A stretch of 8,928 bases of DNA from Terrisporobacter sp. GTDB lineage: Bacteria > Bacillota_A > Clostridia > Peptostreptococcales > Peptostreptococcaceae. Below, piece after piece: positions 1 to 5,614 of the stretch; within the stretch, counting starts at the first letter, position 1, and each line of letters begins with the position of its first letter. The notes under the pieces are model-generated. The model had not been told where the DNA came from. It saw only the letters and a list, made by a program, of their open reading frames with translations, and ran no database searches. The stretch is from positions 1-8,928 of the forward strand of contig JARKUZ010000044.1 of assembly GCA_029851945.1 (NCBI GenBank). Reading direction: 5' to 3'. The translations under genes and the position numbers were made by a program.

Positions 1-1
1 A

Positions 2-124
2 ACTTATCAAGAAGGAAAACATGCCACAAAATTACTTATAGATATGATAGAAAATAGAGAAAGTGTTTTAGATTCTGTAATATTTGACTGTAGTATAAGT
101 TGGAAAGAGTCAACAGATTTATAG
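2..124 (+). CDS. LacI-family transcriptional regulator, C-terminal end only (partial)
   Basis: An open frame enters from the left edge and ends at TAG 122-124, giving 40 residues that begin TYQEGKHATKLL and end SWKESTDL. The pattern G-x-x-A-x-x-L-L-x-x-I, followed about 20 residues later by a hydrophobic strand and a W-K-E-S-T motif, matches the last helix and strand of LacI/GalR-type regulators, where the final strand usually reads (L/I)-x-x-R-x-S-T. In that family this part belongs to the sugar-binding effector domain and the DNA-binding domain is N-terminal, outside the window. A terminator follows at 231-268, so this is the last gene of its transcript. The family call rests on a short stretch. 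Another periplasmic-binding-protein-like regulator is possible. Confidence 0.55.
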   Translation, partial: TYQEGKHATKLLIDMIENRESVLDSVIFDCSISWKESTDL

Positions 125-230
125 ATTGTGTTATATTATAGAATGATAAACTGATATTAAATTTTACTTAAAACTTAGCCTTGTATTTAAAATAAATTAA
201 TATAGAAAAATATTAGATTAACTTATTAAG

Positions 231-268
231 ATGTCTATAATGCTATTTTAGCATGATAGGCATTTTTT
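231..268 (+). terminator. Intrinsic terminator after the LacI-type gene
   Basis: A 14-bp stem (231-244 with 250-263) encloses the loop ATTTT. It contains one G-U pair and one mismatch and runs directly into a T tract (263-268). It lies about 107 bases after the stop of the LacI-type fragment. It separates that transcript from the degraded mobile-element DNA to the right. Confidence 0.85.
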
Positions 269-441
269 ATTACATAAATTCCTAACATAGACTATAACCA
301 TATGCAAAAATATTTTGATACTATATACTCATCAAACGAAATCAAACAAAAAGATAGAATATGAAACAAAAAAATTATAAAACACTTTATTAAAATACTT
401 TAATACAAAGTGAAAAAGTTTTCTGATAACATCTACCTAAT
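269..441. other. Non-coding AT-rich gap, no intact gene
   Basis: I see no intact reading frame, RNA gene or convincing promoter here. An ATG at 361 starts a frame that is in register with the helix-turn-helix remnant downstream (MKQKNYKTLY, then TAA at 391 and further stops at 424 and 427). The original N-terminus of that decayed gene may therefore lie here, but the sequence is too eroded to call. Confidence 0.4.
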
Positions 442-561
442 ATAACAAAACTATCGTCAATAGCAAATACTTTCACCTCAACCATAGCAAGAACAATAAA
501 TAAATAAGGAACACCAAGACCACAAACCATCTGCAAAATAGCTAAGGTACTAGAACTAGAA
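442..561 (+). pseudogene. Xre-type helix-turn-helix remnant, interrupted by a stop
   Basis: Frame 1 reads TKLSSIANTFTSTIARTINK, TAA at 505-507, then GTPRPQTICKIAKVLELE. Read across the stop, this resembles an Xre/Cro helix-turn-helix: a 'SIAN-x-x-x-STIARTI' recognition-helix pattern, an N-K-G-T-PRPQT turn, then the I-x-KIAKVL helix that closes such domains. Family members bind operator DNA as repressors of phages and conjugative elements. No start codon or ribosome site is visible, and stops also precede it at 424 and 427, so it cannot be functional. The same frame continues without a break into the primase zinc-finger remnant. That is either chance or a deletion that fused the two genes. Confidence 0.5.
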
Positions 562-564
562 ACA

Positions 565-1531
565 ATAATAAACTACTACTATCCAAATCAACTAAAGAAA
601 AACAAAATTAACTGCCCATTTTACAAAGAAAGCACACCAAGTTTCTCCATAACAGGCAAAGAAAATGGAGCATTTTATCATTGCTTTGGATGTGGTGAAG
701 GTGGAGGAATAATAAATTTTATACAAAAAGTATAAAGTATACTATTTAGACAAGCTCTAAAAAAGCATATGAAATACTAGGAATACTAATAAATTTACTC
801 AGCTTAAATAAAACATCTAATCATAAAGTAAATAAAAATAATGCAGTTCAATTTTATAATAATCAAGCAACCAAAGTCATAAAAGAAGGAAATATAGACA
901 AATTCTTTGAACTAAGATGTAAAAGTGATGGAGGGAAAAATAAAAATTACTTTATCAATTATTCATACTTAGATGAAAAAAACGCACCACTAAAAATATG
1001 GGAAATATGAATGAAATCTTAAAAGCAAACAACATAACAGTAGCCTATAATGAAATTACCAAAGATATAGAGATAGAAGGACTAGACTCTCTAAGAGAAT
1101 GCTATATGGAGTTTGCCGAAAACTATAAATATATACAAAAACTATGTGAGGCTATTATCACATCAAAAGACTTTAATCTTAATTTAAAGAAAATACTTAT
1201 CATTAAATGGTTACTAAATACAGCTATGATACCTTTTAATGAAGGAAATTCAAACATAGAAGGAATACTGACACTACAAGGTAGGCAAGGTCTTGAAAAG
1301 ACTAGGTTAATAAAAAAGCTTGTACCAATATATGTAAAGTTAGGTCTAGAATTAGACCCTAGTGATAAAGATAAGGTTTACCAATGTATTAAATATTGGG
1401 TAGCTGGATTAGGTGAACTAGATGCTACTTTTAAACGTGATTTAGCAAAACTTAAAGCATTTATTACAGAGCAAAATGATGAATTTAGACGACCTTATGC
1501 TATTAAGCCTGTTATCTATCCAAGGTTTTAA
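565..1531 (+). pseudogene. Decayed mobile-element primase/helicase: CHC2 zinc finger followed by VapE-like domain
   Basis: This is one ancestral reading frame now split into pieces. Positions 613-693 encode a CHC2-type primase zinc finger (CPFYKESTPSF, then FYHCFGCGEGGG). The frame meets TAA at 733-735, resumes as LFRQALKK to about 762, and shifts at an A-run (759-764) to continue as AYEILGI through KNYFINYSYLDEKNAPLKIWE (765-1004). It shifts again at 1003-1005 and stays open to TAA 1529-1531. The last part contains the VapE-like motifs WLLNTAMIPF, GILTLQG, LGELDATFKRDLAKLKAF and RRPYA. In phages and integrative elements such proteins prime and unwind the element's replication origin. Besides the breaks, the second zinc ligand is Tyr (CPFY instead of CPFH) and the Walker A loop reads GRQGLEKT instead of GxxGxGKT. 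The domain stops just after RRPYA-x-x-P-V-I-YP, where intact members continue. The ATG at 998 opens a 177-codon frame but has no ribosome site and is an artefact of the frameshift. Confidence 0.75.
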
Positions 1532-1653
1532 CTTCAAATAATGGGAAATCTAAAGAATATAAGAAAATAGAAGAGAATAGTTACAAAATTATTAATGAAG
1601 TTGATCCTGGAAATATTGAATATTTACAAGAAGTATTAAAAAATATTAAATGA
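1516..1653 (+). pseudogene. Orphan C-terminal tail of an unidentified protein
   Basis: Directly where the VapE-like frame ends, the +1 register encodes TSNNGKSKEYKKIEEN, then SYKIINEVDPGNIEYLQEVL and a TGA at 1651-1653. It is lysine/glutamate-rich, probably helical, and lacks a start codon, ribosome site or recognisable domain. It looks like the C-terminus of another element-encoded protein brought next to the truncated VapE gene by a deletion. I do not recognise the family, and a chance open frame of this length is possible in such AT-rich DNA. Confidence 0.35.
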
Positions 1654-1696
1654 GATGAATAAGTAATCGTGAGTATTATTCTTGCGATTCGTCTCA
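1651..1696 (+). ncRNA. Structured element A: interrupted long hairpin
   Basis: The outer stem TGAGATG (1651-1657) pairs with CGTCTCA (1690-1696). After a one-sided 7-base bulge (1658-1664), the inner 9-bp stem AATCGTGAG (1665-1673) pairs with CTTGCGATT (1681-1689), with two G-U pairs and the loop TATTATT. It is followed by the linker ATTGAAATCCAC (1700-1711) and an intrinsic terminator. The same order of parts recurs at 4638-4719. It could be the 3' end of a small RNA, a 3'-UTR structure or an attenuator. No promoter was identified just upstream. Confidence 0.45.
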
Positions 1697-1711
1697 AGTA
1701 TTGAAATCCAC

Positions 1712-1746
1712 AAAAGCACATCAACAATTTTGTTGATGTGTTTTTT
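1712..1746 (+). terminator. Intrinsic terminator of element A
   Basis: A perfect 10-bp stem CACATCAACA (1717-1726) / TGTTGATGTG (1731-1740) with an ATTT loop is flanked by AAAAG and TTTTTT, which extend the pairing. It would end any transcript from the degraded region before the first two-component operon. Stem length and loop are the same as in the terminator at 4686-4719. Confidence 0.9.
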
Positions 1747-1784
1747 ATTTAATTACAATTGTATAGTCTACAAAATGTAGTATA

Positions 1785-1842
1785 AATCTTAATAAAATCT
1801 TAATAAATCATTGACTTAATCTTAAAAAATAGTTCTTATACT
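1785..1842 (+). promoter_or_regulatory. Promoter region with 11-bp-phased direct repeats, probable response-regulator operator
   Basis: Four consecutive 11-base units start at 1785. Units 1 and 2 are identical (AATCTTAATAA), unit 3 differs, and unit 4 is AATCTTAAAAA, so the TCTTAA core recurs at 1787, 1798 and 1820. One-helical-turn phasing of heptamer direct repeats is how OmpR/PhoB-type regulators are known to dock head-to-tail. A TTGACT (1811-1816) lies inside the array and a TATACT (1837-1842) follows, but their spacing is 20 bases, too long for a normal sigma-A promoter. This suggests an activator-dependent start or a shifted -10 (TCTTAT at 17 bases). The next gene is the OmpR-type regulator at 1914, so autoregulation is the simplest reading. 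Confidence 0.55.
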
Positions 1843-1913
1843 ATTATCTATAAACACAATAAAATTATTACTAAAAGTATAAACATGGTAAAATGAAAAG
1901 CGAGGTGAGGATA

Positions 1914-2612
1914 ATGATAAAGGGGAATATATTATTAGTTGATGATGATAAAGACATAGTTGAGTCTATGGAAATACATTTAAAAAATGAAGGGTTAAAA
2001 GTATACAAGGCTTATGATGGAATAGAAGCATTAGAAATATTAGTTGAAAAAGAAATCCACCTAATTCTAATGGATATTATGATGCCAAAAATGGATGGAT
2101 TAAGTGCAACATTAAAAATTAGAGAACAAAAAAACATACCAATTATATTAGTATCGGCAAAAACTCAAGATACAGATAAAATAATAGGGCTTAACATGGG
2201 AGCAGATGATTATATAACAAAACCATTCAATCCATTAGAATTAGTAGCGAGGGTAAAGTCTAACTTGAGACGTTACATTACACTAGGAAACTTTAAACAA
2301 GAAAATTTAGAGGAATTAAAAAATGGAGCATTAGTTCTCGATAATGTTAGTAAAGAAGTTACAGTAGATGGGGAAAGAGTAAAGTTGACTCCAATAGAAT
2401 ATAAAATATTAGAAATGTTACTAAAAAATCAAGGAAGAGTATTTTCATCTAGGCAATTATATGAAAGTATATGGAAAGAGCCAGGATACAACTGTGATAG
2501 AACAGTAGCAGTACATATAAGAAGGATAAGAGAAAAAATAGAGATAAATCCTAAAGATCCAAAATATATAAAGGTGGTGTGGGGTGTTGGATATAAAATT
2601 GATAAGGAGTAA
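1914..2612 (+). CDS. OmpR/PhoB-family response regulator, system 1
   Basis: This is a 232-residue DNA-binding response regulator, normal length for the family. The receiver domain occupies about residues 3-117: acidic cluster VDDD (10-12), phospho-acceptor Asp54 in LMDIMMP, switch Ser81 in VSAK and conserved Lys103 in TKPF. A winged helix-turn-helix follows (about 139-231) with the LTPIEYKILEMLL and VHIRRIREKIE elements and the terminal VWGVGYK hairpin. I chose ATG 1914 because GAGGTG (1902-1907) sits six bases before it. The in-frame ATG at 1893 has no ribosome site. Its end overlaps the kinase gene by 29 bases, so the two are translationally coupled and form a cognate pair. The phased repeats upstream (1785-1828) are its likely operator. 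The signal and target genes are unknown. Confidence 0.95.
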   Translation: MIKGNILLVDDDKDIVESMEIHLKNEGLKVYKAYDGIEALEILVEKEIHLILMDIMMPKMDGLSATLKIREQKNIPIILVSAKTQDTDKIIGLNMGADDYITKPFNPLELVARVKSNLRRYITLGNFKQENLEELKNGALVLDNVSKEVTVDGERVKLTPIEYKILEMLLKNQGRVFSSRQLYESIWKEPGYNCDRTVAVHIRRIREKIEINPKDPKYIKVVWGVGYKIDKE

Positions 2613-4545
2613 AAACTTAGTAGCTTTAGTTATATGTTTTTGTATAAGTATAATTAGCTTTAATATTCAAAACATATATTTTCCCATAAGTTACTTAAAT
2701 AAAGATTTTTATAATAGTCATGAATTAGAATCTGCTTTATATGAAATAGCAACAAACTCTGTATATACGGTAGTTGGAGATAGTGCAAGTGAAAAAATGC
2801 TTGATTATAGAAATGAAAGTCGAAAAATTATTTCTAATCATACTTGTGCTCAGATATTTGTTATAAATAATAATAGTAAGGAAATATATTCAAATAATAT
2901 TTTTGAACTTGATAAATATATGAAATCTGTAGAAGGCTATGCAGAGATATATGAGATTAACTTTAAACAAAATGTTATGTATAAGCTATCAGATGAAGAA
3001 AAAGTTAGAGTATCGACAAATGAATATGGTAATTTAGCACAAACAAGAAAAGAAGATGTTACGACATATATAGCTATACCTCCTACTTATGATATATCGG
3101 CATATAAAAATACTAATGATAGTGAACCTTTATATGTGAGGTATATACAATTTACTAAAAATGTTAGAGATGCAAATATTTTTATAGGTTCTAAAATAAT
3201 AGCAGGAATAATAGTAGTAGCATATTTAGTTTTATATATATTAAAGAATAAAGAACAAAACAAAAAAATTATGTTTAATAATATACTAAAAACTATATTA
3301 TTAATTGTATTAGCTTTAATATTGTCAACATTACAATCTAAAGTATATGGATGGAGTATTTTATACCCTATTATTAATACAGCCTTGCTTTATATTGTAT
3401 ATTATTCAAGTACAATATTACTAGGAGATAAAGGGGAAGAAGAAGTCTTTTCTGAGACATTAATAAGTAAAAAATTGTATGAACTAAAAAGAAGAAATAC
3501 TACAATTTATACTATAGCAAAGTATATATGGATATTTGTACCAATATTAATAATGCAAATCGGTGCAATTTTTACAAATGACAGTAATTATATTGTTGCA
3601 ATTTTTACAAATGACGGTAATTATAGTGTATATGAATTTATAATTTATACTGCTCCGCTTTTATGCATAGCTTTATGTATAGTGTCAATTTTTATCATAA
3701 TAGATAAAGTAAAAAAGATTGAAAAGATAAGAACTGGAATTTCAGAAATAAAAAATGGAAATATAGAATACAAAATAGAAATAAAGAAAGATTCATTATT
3801 TAATGATATAGTATGCGATATAAATGAGATGGGTGAAACTATAAATATAGCGGTAGAAGAAAGATTAAAAAGTGATAGAATGAAAAATGAGCTTATCACA
3901 AATGTATCTCACGATTTAAAAACGCCTCTTACAGCTATGATTAACTACATAAGTTTAATGAAGAAGGAAGATATTCAGCCAGAACACATAAAAGATTATG
4001 TACAAGTATTAGATAAAAGATCCCAAAGATTAAAAGTTTTAATTGAGGACTTATTCGAAGCATCTAAGATTGGAAGTAACAGCATAGAATTAGACATAGA
4101 AGAAACAGATATAAATCAGTTGCTTACACAAACTCTAGTAGAAATGGAAGAATATATAGATGAATCTAAACTAGACTTTATAGTGAATATACCTGAGCAT
4201 GAAGTATACATATTAGCTGATGGTAAAAAGACTTTTAGAGTATTTGAAAATATAATTTCTAACATAGTAAAATATTCTTTAGAAGGAACTAGAGTATATA
4301 TTGATTTAGAAGAAAAAAATGATAAGGTATACATAAGTTTTAAGAATATATCTAAGTATCAGCTTAATTTTAATCCGGATGAAATAACTGAAAGGTTTAC
4401 AAGAGGAGATTTATCAAGAAATACAGAAGGTTCTGGACTTGGACTTGCAATAGCTAAAGGATTTGTAGAAGCTCAAGATGGAAACTTAAAAGTTGATATT
4501 ATAGGCGATTTATTTATTGTTAATATAGAGTTTAATTTATCTTAA
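2584..4545 (+). CDS. Large multi-TM sensor histidine kinase, system 1
   Basis: This is a 653-residue membrane sensor kinase, partner of the regulator encoded just upstream. In order it has TM1 (about 12-33), an extracytoplasmic region of some 165 residues (34-198), then TM2 (199-220), TM3 (232-250), TM4 (258-280), TM5 (313-330) and TM6 (352-373). A HAMP-like linker (374-425) follows. The dimerisation/H-box is NVSHDLKTPLTAM with phospho-acceptor His443. The ATPase domain has N-box ENIISNIVKYS (555-565), F-box ERFTRGD and G-box GSGLGLA (616-622). The usual DxG motif between them is replaced by KNIS. Both ATP-binding glycine and asparagine motifs are present, so it should be active. The start is non-ATG: GTG 2584 or TTG 2587, both served by AAGGTGG (2571-2577). 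No ATG fits. A near-perfect in-frame 33-base tandem duplication lies between TM5 and TM6. No transporter genes accompany this pair. Confidence 0.92.
   Translation: MLDIKLIRSKNLVALVICFCISIISFNIQNIYFPISYLNKDFYNSHELESALYEIATNSVYTVVGDSASEKMLDYRNESRKIISNHTCAQIFVINNNSKEIYSNNIFELDKYMKSVEGYAEIYEINFKQNVMYKLSDEEKVRVSTNEYGNLAQTRKEDVTTYIAIPPTYDISAYKNTNDSEPLYVRYIQFTKNVRDANIFIGSKIIAGIIVVAYLVLYILKNKEQNKKIMFNNILKTILLIVLALILSTLQSKVYGWSILYPIINTALLYIVYYSSTILLGDKGEEEVFSETLISKKLYELKRRNTTIYTIAKYIWIFVPILIMQIGAIFTNDSNYIVAIFTNDGNYSVYEFIIYTAPLLCIALCIVSIFIIIDKVKKIEKIRTGISEIKNGNIEYKIEIKKDSLFNDIVCDINEMGETINIAVEERLKSDRMKNELITNVSHDLKTPLTAMINYISLMKKEDIQPEHIKDYVQVLDKRSQRLKVLIEDLFEASKIGSNSIELDIEETDINQLLTQTLVEMEEYIDESKLDFIVNIPEHEVYILADGKKTFRVFENIISNIVKYSLEGTRVYIDLEEKNDKVYISFKNISKYQLNFNPDEITERFTRGDLSRNTEGSGLGLAIAKGFVEAQDGNLKVDIIGDLFIVNIEFNLS
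3565..3630 (+). repeat. 33-bp in-frame tandem duplication inside the system 1 kinase gene
   Basis: Two adjacent 33-base copies (3565-3597 and 3598-3630) match at 30 positions. They encode AIFTNDSNYIV then AIFTNDGNYSV, eleven residues each (328-338 and 339-349), in the loop between TM5 and TM6. Low divergence suggests a recent duplication by slippage or unequal recombination. Copy number could vary between strains. Confidence 0.95.
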
Positions 4546-4637
4546 ATAAAAACTTAAAGTATGTTAATTAATATAGAATCAGAGTAATTTAAAAATTTCT
4601 ATACTTTTACTTAACTATAAGTGTTTGAATAAAAATT

Positions 4638-4675
4638 AATGGTGGATATGATTTTTGTGAATCACCTCCACCATT
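4638..4675 (+). ncRNA. Structured element B: interrupted long hairpin
   Basis: The outer stem AATGGTGGA (4638-4646) pairs perfectly with TCCACCATT (4667-4675). After a 2x2 internal loop (TA/CC), an inner stem TGATT (4649-4653) pairs with AATCA (4660-4664) around the loop TTTGTG. The linker ATTGAAACCCAC (4673-4684) and a terminator follow, as in element A at 1651-1746. It lies 92 bases after the system 1 kinase stop and about 195 bases before the system 2 regulator start. The preceding stretch 4546-4637 shows no gene. It may be a 3'-UTR structure of the kinase transcript or a separate small RNA. Confidence 0.45.
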
Positions 4676-4685
4676 GAAACCCACG

Positions 4686-4719
4686 AAAAGGTATTGGCTA
4701 TTTAGCCAATACCTTTTTT
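4686..4719 (+). terminator. Intrinsic terminator of element B, end of system 1 transcript
   Basis: A perfect 10-bp stem GGTATTGGCT (4690-4699) / AGCCAATACC (4704-4713) has an ATTT loop. AAAA before and TTTTTT after extend it. It ends transcription from the first two-component operon ahead of the second cassette. Confidence 0.92.
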
Positions 4720-4765
4720 ATGGAAAATAATATTATATTTATACTAGACCTAATAATATATACAT

Positions 4766-4799
4766 TTACAAAATAATTAAAGGAATATGCTATAATAGC
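4766..4799 (+). promoter_or_regulatory. Extended -10 sigma-A promoter for the system 2 regulator
   Basis: TATGCTATAAT (4786-4796) is a consensus TATAAT with the TGn extension. The best -35-like sequence, TTACAA (4766-4771), is at a poor distance of 19, which extended -10 promoters tolerate. The -10 sits inside a short palindrome GCTATAATAGC (4789-4799), possibly an operator. Expected transcription start is near 4803, leaving a leader of about 67 bases. No phased repeats like those at 5537 are seen here, which fits constitutive expression of the regulator. Confidence 0.7.
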
Positions 4800-4869
4800 T
4801 TTGTGTTAGACTAAAATGATTTTATTGATAAAATTATAAATAATACTTATGTTGTATAGGGGAGATGAC

Positions 4870-5532
4870 ATGAAGAAGCGAATTTTAATTATAGAGGACG
4901 ATAATGAAATATCTAATATGATTGCAGATTATCTTGGTAAAAATGGATATGAAACGCATATAGCTAAAAATGGAATAAAAGGGATTAAATATGCTATAGA
5001 AAAGGAACCTGACTTAATTATCTTAGATGTTATGTTGCCATATAAAAGTGGTGATGAGATTTTAAGAGAAGTGAGGGAATTTTTGGATATTCCAATAATA
5101 GTAGTATCAGCAAAAGAAAATATACAGTTTAAAGTTGATTTATTTAAAATAGGGGTGGATGATTATGTAGTCAAGCCATTTGATTTATCAGAACTTCTAG
5201 CAAGAATCGAAACAAATTTAAGACGCTACTTAAAACTTACAAGTCAACAAACACTTTATAAATACAAAAATATAACACTAAACTATGATTTAAAGGAAGT
5301 CTTTGTTGATAACAATATTGTCAAACTTACATCTAAGGAGTTTGAGATTTTATACTTATTTATAAAGTATCCAAATAAAGTATTTTCTAAGAAAAATATA
5401 TACGAAACAGTGTGGAAAGACTCATATGCATATTATGATGAAACGATAAACACTCATATAAGTAATATAAGAAAGAAGATTGATAGTGAATTAATCGAAA
5501 CTGTTTGGAAAATGGGATATAAGCTAAAGTGA
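4870..5532 (+). CDS. OmpR/PhoB-family response regulator, system 2
   Basis: This is a 220-residue DNA-binding response regulator. The receiver has acidic residues in IIEDD (about 11-12), phospho-acceptor Asp53 in ILDVMLP, switch Ser80 in VSAK and Lys102 in VKPF. The C-terminal winged helix (about 130-220) carries LTSKEFEILYLF, HISNIRKKID and the final VWKMGYK hairpin. ATG 4870 is preferred because AGGGGAG (4858-4864) lies five bases before it. The in-frame ATG at 4849 has no ribosome site. It is read from its own promoter, ends at 5532 and is followed by an operator-like repeat cluster and then the transporter and kinase genes. This order (regulator, ATPase, permease, kinase) is known from peptide-antibiotic and lantibiotic response modules of Firmicutes. 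I infer that it activates the transporter operon on sensing a cell-envelope-active peptide. Confidence 0.95.
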   Translation: MKKRILIIEDDNEISNMIADYLGKNGYETHIAKNGIKGIKYAIEKEPDLIILDVMLPYKSGDEILREVREFLDIPIIVVSAKENIQFKVDLFKIGVDDYVVKPFDLSELLARIETNLRRYLKLTSQQTLYKYKNITLNYDLKEVFVDNNIVKLTSKEFEILYLFIKYPNKVFSKKNIYETVWKDSYAYYDETINTHISNIRKKIDSELIETVWKMGYKLK

Positions 5533-5536
5533 TTAT

Positions 5537-5592
5537 TTTAGAATTTCTTTAGAATTTAGTTTAGAAATTCTTATATTTTAAAATATATCATA
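5537..5592 (+). promoter_or_regulatory. Operator/promoter of the transporter-kinase operon: three phased TTTAGAA repeats
   Basis: TTTAGAA occurs at 5537, 5548 and 5560, spacings of 11 and 12 bases, in the 82-base gap between the regulator and the ATPase gene. The same stretch contains an 8-base dyad, AGAATTTC (5540-5547) with GAAATTCT (5564-5571). A weak -10 (TATATC 5584-5589 or TATCAT 5586-5591) follows the last repeat by about 17-20 bases, so the repeats occupy the -35 region, as expected for a promoter activated by an OmpR-type regulator. The probable ligand is the regulator encoded immediately upstream. No terminator separates the genes, so read-through from the regulator promoter is also possible. 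Confidence 0.6.
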
Positions 5593-5614
5593 TAAGGCAG
5601 AGGAGATGATAAAT

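Noticed and set aside
998..1531. Open frame of 177 codons as an intact protein gene
   Set aside because: It has no ribosome binding site. Its ATG arises from the frameshift at 1003-1005, the upstream frame encodes the missing N-terminal part, the Walker A loop is mutated and the C-terminus is truncated. It was annotated as part of a pseudogene.
1811..1842. TTGACT/TATACT as a standard sigma-A promoter
   Set aside because: The 20-base spacer is too long for an ordinary promoter. It was kept only as part of a probably activator-dependent region.
3645..3899. Minus-strand frames within the kinase and transporter genes (also 4116-4334, 5748-5948, 6223-6453)
   Set aside because: They lie opposite well-supported genes with full conserved motifs, are rich in Ile/Phe/Ser as expected for the complement of AT-rich coding DNA, and have no ribosome sites.
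4639..4677. Twelve-codon reading frame (MVDMIFVNHLHH) inside the element B hairpin, possible leader peptide
   Set aside because: No ribosome site precedes the ATG, the frame coincides with the stem arms, and element A has no equivalent frame.
4673..4690. The linker ATTGAAACCCAC as a CRISPR repeat or an IS200/IS605-type right end
   Set aside because: It occurs only twice, thousands of bases apart, without spacers. There is no transposase or TnpB gene nearby, and the expected GTGGG partner of the CCCAC motif is missing.
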